The notes under the pieces were generated by a model. It was not told where the DNA came from, searched no databases, and saw only the letters and a list, made by a program, of their open reading frames with translations. Source: Clarkia xantiana subsp. parviflora (lineage: Eukaryota > Streptophyta > Magnoliopsida > Myrtales > Onagraceae). Taken from it: 64,000 nt of DNA. This document shows, piece by piece, positions 59,638 to 64,000 of the stretch. The position numbers were made by a program, and so were the translations under genes. Within the stretch, counting starts at the first letter, position 1. The number at the start of each line of letters is the position of its first letter. The stretch covers positions 25,007,756 through 25,071,755 of the forward strand of contig JAPTYO010000009.1 in NCBI GenBank assembly GCA_036873135.1, written 5' to 3'.

Positions 59638-59959
59638 TACTCAGTTGTTCGACTACGTCAAATATTATCTGAAGTTCTACTCCGAAAGTAAAGCAATGCA
59701 CAGTTTATTTATATAAATTTACAAAAATTTCAGATATACATATATGTTATAATGGTAGAAAGTATGATGCGTACGTAGATTATAATATTGTAAATTGTAG
59801 CATTATTATGTGTAAGTATCAAAAGAAGAGAATATGTAGCTAATTTTTTGTTGAAATTTGTTGTTTTTAAAATTATATGTGAAGCTGTCAAAAAATATAC
59901 TCATTTTTTTTAATTATGTCGATTTAAATATTTTCGAATGCATACTTTATCAGAACAAG

Positions 59960-60285
59960 AATATGGAGTTCAAGAAAGCATTCAGGGATCTGATCTGGAC
60001 ATCAAGCAAGCATAAGATTGCACCTGTTGCAAGGCGGTATGCAACTGACGACGACAAGTATCAACAGTTCATGGACAGATGTGAAATGTTCAGTGTGTGG
60101 GCTTGATCACACGACGAGGTTTTCGACACGGGAATATTACAACAAATCAGTCGAAAGTCTACAATTGTGTGTTGAAGAACGCGTTGCCATTACCGATTAC
60201 CACAATTCTCCAAATCACGTTCACGAAAATGAATGCATACTGGACAGAGCGGGTCGATAAGGGTGACGCTGACATGAGGGAAGTA
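59960..60285 (+). pseudogene. MULE transposase C-terminal fragment
   Basis: Translation gives FKKAFRDLIW, YQQFMDRCEMFSVWA and, after a one-base frame change, GNITTNQSKVYNCVLK and LQITFTKMNAYW. This is the part of MURA-type transposases after the catalytic core (pattern WA...TTN..ES.N..L, then PI..L). Frameshifts and an abrupt join to copia sequence at about 60290 show it is broken. It covers the region that the MULE at 15312-21712 lacks. Confidence 0.75.
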
Positions 60286-60290
60286 AGCTA

Positions 60291-60764
60291 GAATTGATAG
60301 GATGTAGTGACGCCGACCATGGTGGAGATCTAGATGATCGTAAGTCCACCCCAGGAGGAGTGTTTCTCCTTGCTAATTCTGCCATCTCTTGGATGAGCAA
60401 GAAGCAATCTTGTGTTGCGCTGTCTACTATGGAATCTGAATTCGTAGCTCTCTCAAAGAATGCACTGGAGGCTGTCTGGCTAAAGAGACTCTTGGCCGCC
60501 CTGCTTGGCGTCAAGGACGGGAGTAAGCCCTTGCGCATTTACTCTGGCAGTCAAGCTGCATAGGGACATTCAAGAATCCGACCATAGTAGGACAAAACAC
60601 ATTGATATAAATACAACTATGCGAAAAGTGTGGTAAAAGACTAGCTGATCACATTCGAATTCATGCCTTCAGAAAATATGGTTGCGGATCCATTGACCAA
60701 ACCTTACGCAAGGATATTTTCGAAAAGCACGTAAAACTGGTTGGATTGCATAGGGTTTAGAAGG
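60291..60764 (+). pseudogene. copia RNase H fragment
   Basis: IGCSDADHGGDLDDRKSTPG, SWMSKKQSCVALSTMESEFV and, after frame breaks, HIDIKYNYAKS-like and MVADPLTKPL motifs of copia RNase H. The reverse transcriptase proper is absent. It feeds into a non-coding 3' region and an LTR. Confidence 0.85.
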
Positions 60765-61863
60765 CTTGTAATGTGACAGTGACCTTTTTTTATTTGAAGT
60801 ATTATTTGAATAAAAGAATTTCTATTTGAGTTTATGATATTTACAACGTCATAATGACAATATTACATCGGATGTACGGTTTATAAACTAGTCGTTGGAG
60901 CGTAAAACCTCCTAATAAAATATGTCTAATTTGGACCCGGGCATGTCACACGGGCACGGTCGTCTTGATGGAAGAGAAACCTCAGCCATATCAAGACCGG
61001 CTAAGATCCATGGTATTTCGAAAGAGAAACCTGGTTATGCAAAACGATCATTAGATTTTGGGGTACACGATATGATCAAAGTTTTGCAGATCGCTGTGAC
61101 GAACTCCGTTCGCCTACCACCACATTATAGGCTAGATGAGAATCTACGATAGCATATGACATTCCCACTCCTGATATAAAATAAATTTAGGTTATGCTAT
61201 TGACACGCACTTCATACTGCGCGTGCCATGTTCGACCACGGGGTCAGGCTCGGTAGTGTTAGACAGAATCTTCCAAGATTCTCTAGGACACAAACTTATT
61301 CACCTTAAGCGTGTGACTGATCCCGGGTGCTGAATAAAGCAGCACCCGAAGTACCTGTACCACTTGGAGCTCATGTCCAAGGTTGGGCTCAATGTTCGCT
61401 CCCAGGCGTACGAGCGCAGCACCCGAACAAAAAGGCCAAGTGACCACGTTTTGGGAATCGGTTGAGTTTGACTAAGGATATGAGAAAAATGGATGATCAT
61501 GCACACCTGTAATTCTCCAATTCTTGTATTCACTAGGTGGCCACCAGCCAGATATTAGTTGAAGGTTGTGAATACTTGTACGGATGCTTTGGAGAAGTGT
61601 TCCTTAAGGGAAACTAGGCGATAAGAGAATAACAGTTGACCAGGGCTACAACACGGAAAAGAGAAGAAACATGTTGGAAATCAACGTTCCGTGAATGCTA
61701 CAACACTCTTAACTAATGAGTATCGCGAAGTCTTTTGTGTTTGTCGGTCGCACGGCAAACCTCGTATGAACAATACTGGAACTAGATTGGATCAATGAAT
61801 AAATATTGATGTGTTGGGCAACAACATATTAATAGAAACCCTCTCATTCCGACAAGTGGGAGC
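60765..61863 (+). mobile_element. copia 3' non-coding region
   Basis: Non-coding sequence between RNase H and the LTR. From 61235 (CGACCACGGGGTCAGG) it is duplicated at 63280-63919 with high similarity. Ends in GACAAGTGGGAGC (about 61851-61863), a polypurine tract. Confidence 0.7.
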
Positions 61864-62398
61864 TGTTAGCATTTAGAGTAAATGGGCCGCCTTAATAGAA
61901 GCCCATCAATATAAGCCTAAAATGCTAAGTCTAATTTGGGGTATGGCACATAAGGGATTTCGGGTCAGGCAAAATCCCCATGGGCCATGTGAGGCCTAAA
62001 AGAGCCGGACCTATTAGACACAAGGTTCGGCCGAAATAGGTGAGCAACCCACCTAGGGTTTTGCTTACCTCTTCTTATAAATAAGAGGTGTTAGTGATTT
62101 ATTGGGGATTTTTATTCTCTCCTTTTTAGTAGTCACAAAGAAATCCCCTCTCCTTAGACAACTAAGGTTCGGCCAAACCCATCACTACCAAGAGTAGGTG
62201 CCGAATTACTTCAAGTAATTCACCCCGGAGATCCATCTAGCAACCAGATTGAAAGACGCTTTGTTGTGGACACCATTGCCTTCATAGTTCCTCCTTAACA
62301 AGAGTCAAACAAAGGACACCGTCCGGAATTCCGTGAACTCCCCATTGACGTCCTGGGCTACGGATCAGAATATAGATATGTACACCATTTTCGCTGTG
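61864..62398 (+). repeat. copia LTR, 3' end missing
   Basis: Starts TGTTAGCATTTAGAGTAAAT directly after the polypurine tract. Has a TATA-like CTTATAAATAAGAGG at 62074-62088. Homologous to the solo LTR at 19800-20405; stops about 70 bp short at the junction with the next LTR piece. Confidence 0.8.
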
Positions 62399-62920
62399 TA
62401 TTAGTTACCTGACACACATAGGGCATTTTGGGTCAGGCCGAAATCTCCATGGGCCATACGCGGCCCATGTGGGCCAGACCAATTGAGCTAGGGATATCGG
62501 CCAAAATATCGAACTCATCAAGGGTTTTGCTCACCCCTTCTTATAAATAAGAGGTGTTAGGGACTTCTTGGGTTAGTCATTCTCTCCCTTTTAGTAGTCA
62601 CAAAGAAATCCCCTCTCCTTAGAGACACTAAGGTTCAGACAACCACTACCACTTAAAGTAGGTGTCGAATTACTTCGAGTAATTCACCTCGGAGATCCAT
62701 CCAGCAACCAGATTGAAAGAGGCTTTGTTGTGGAGACGATTGCCTTCGGATTGCCTCAGTTGCAAGGGTCAAACGAAGGATACCGTCCGGCATTCCGTGA
62801 ACTCCTATTGACATCCTTAAGTTACGGATCACGATATAGGCATGTGCACCATTTCCGTTGGGTATTAAATACCTGGCATGTATCTATTTTGATCCGTATT
62901 TATTCTCCCTAAAACCAATA
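62399..62920 (+). repeat. copia LTR, 5' end missing
   Basis: Begins within the LTR (GGGCATTTTGGGTCAGG) and runs to CCCTAAAACCAATA, followed by the primer site. Homologous to 61948-62398 and to the solo LTR. Confidence 0.8.
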
Positions 62921-62921
62921 G

Positions 62922-62935
62922 TGGTATCACAGCCC
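62922..62935 (+). other. copia primer-binding site
   Basis: TGGTATCACAGCCC, one base after the LTR end, is close to the tRNA-Met primer motif TGGTATCAGAGC used by plant copia elements. Confidence 0.75.
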
Positions 62936-63257
62936 GTGTAGGGTGTTCATGATTTAAATAAAATTTTTTTTTTTATTTATCAAAATTGGACTTTGGATTT
63001 CTGATCGAGGTAAAATTTGGTCTCGAAAATTTCCCACCAAACCCTAATGGCCGCGGCCGACGTGAGACATGGCTTGGACGTGGCTAGCCGTGGTGGCCAC
63101 GACCAAGCCACTGGCGGCAGTGGCCTCCCACGACGGCGAAAATGATTAGGGCGTCTAGGGTTTGGCCGTCGCAGGGTCAAATCGTGACATTAATTACCAA
63201 TATATTATGTGCACATTTTTTAGGGATATTGAAATATTTGGAGATAATTAATTACTT
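62936..63257 (+). mobile_element. Deleted internal region of the copia array
   Basis: Leader sequence after the primer site with CCGCGGCCGACG, GTGGTGGCCACGACC. It runs to the start of the second 3'-region copy, so nearly all gag-pol has been lost. Confidence 0.6.
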
Positions 63258-63919
63258 TAAAAGATTTAGAAAATATATTTCGACCACGGGGTCAGGTTTG
63301 GTTGTTTTAGACAGAATCTTCCAAGATTCTGAAGGACACAAACTTCTTCACCTTGAGCGTGTGACTGATCCCGGGTGCTGAATGAAGCAGCACCCGAAGT
63401 ACCCTTACCACTCGGAGTTCGTGTCCAAGGTTGGGCTCAATGTTCGCTCCCAGGCGTACGGGCGCAGTGCATGAACAAAAAGACCAAGTGACCACATTTT
63501 TGGGACCGGTTGAGTTTGGCTAAGGATATGAGCAATGGGGATGGTCATGCACATTTGTAATTCTCCGACTCTTGTACTCACTAGGTGGCCACCAGCCGGA
63601 TATTAGTTGAATGTTGTGAATACTTGTATGGATGCCTTGGAGAAGTATTACTTAAGGGAAACGAGGCTAGAGGCTATTGGAGAATAACATTTTGACCAGG
63701 GGTACAACGCAGCACACGGAAGAAACATGTTTGGAATCAACGTTTCACGGACGCTACAACACTCTTAACCGATGAGTAGCACGAAGTCCGTTGTGTCTGT
63801 CGGTCACACAGGAAACCTCGTAAGAAAAATACGGGAACTCGATTGGATCGATGAATACATATTGATGTGTTGGGCAACAACATATTAATAGGCACCCTCC
63901 CGTTCTGGCGAGTGGGAGC
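63258..63919 (+). mobile_element. Second copy of the copia 3' region
   Basis: Homologous to 61235-61863 (TTCGACCACGGGGTCAGG, CGGGTGCTGAAT, GGCCACCAGCC), ending in CGAGTGGGAGC before the next LTR. Confidence 0.8.
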
Positions 63920-64000
63920 TGTTGGCATTTAATGTAAATGGGCGGTTGTAATAGGAGCCTACTAATATAAGCACAACATGTTAAGTCTAATTTGGAGTAT
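63920..64000 (+). repeat. copia LTR start, cut by the window end
   Basis: TGTTGGCATTTAATGTAAAT onward, homologous to 61864. Continues beyond the window. Confidence 0.8.

Overview
The window is nuclear DNA of a flowering plant, most likely a eudicot. It contains spliced plant genes with GT-AG introns (a group III WRKY factor, a plastid elongation factor P and a plant-type single-pass membrane protein), AT-rich intergenic DNA, and many plant transposon classes: Ty1/copia and TRIM/LARD-type LTR elements, SINEs, a Helitron, MULEs, and hAT- and Harbinger-like MITEs. I saw no rRNA, functional tRNA, CRISPR array or prokaryote-style operon.

Layout. 1-1680: GC-rich block and LTR-retrotransposon-like remnant. 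3195-10463: a nest of transposons (outer MITE, Harbinger-like foldback element, inner foldback carrying a SINE, a coding-free LTR element, and a hAT MITE at the edge) ending about 250 bp before the WRKY gene at 10716-12526 (+). 13107-15170: mosaic of foldback elements around two exons of a vacuolar sorting receptor. 15312-21712: degenerate MuDR-like MULE carrying a transposase pseudogene, a solo copia LTR, a hairpin MITE and a GRF zinc-finger gene on the opposite strand. 22223-25578 (-): four-exon membrane protein gene. 26346-26898: hAT MITE. 27541-30739 (-): seven-exon plastid EF-P gene with MITEs in its introns. 32845-40488 (-): decayed full-length Ty1/copia element with 1.59-kb LTRs. 40975-45170: 1.9-kb tandem duplication, each unit with the same hAT MITE. 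45190-46367: intact TRIM-like element. 47983-48135: SINE. 48346-50369: poly(A)-tailed non-LTR retroposon. 50553-54533: two members of one large TIR family, one with a nested hAT MITE. 54703-56245: two more hAT MITEs. 56647-59637 (-): complete non-autonomous Helitron. 59960-64000: MULE transposase C-terminal fragment, then copia RNase H, 3' region and LTRs in a rearranged tandem array running off the window.

Only three genes look intact as host genes (WRKY, membrane protein, EF-P). They act separately: defence/senescence-type transcription control, an uncharacterised membrane function, and plastid translation. The rest is mostly transposon history, much of it datable by insertion order. I see no clear novel biochemical system. 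The most unusual items are the GRF zinc-finger/coiled-coil/tail-anchor gene inside the MULE, the receptor exons inside foldback DNA, and the TRIM element whose interior carries a GC-rich repeat array.
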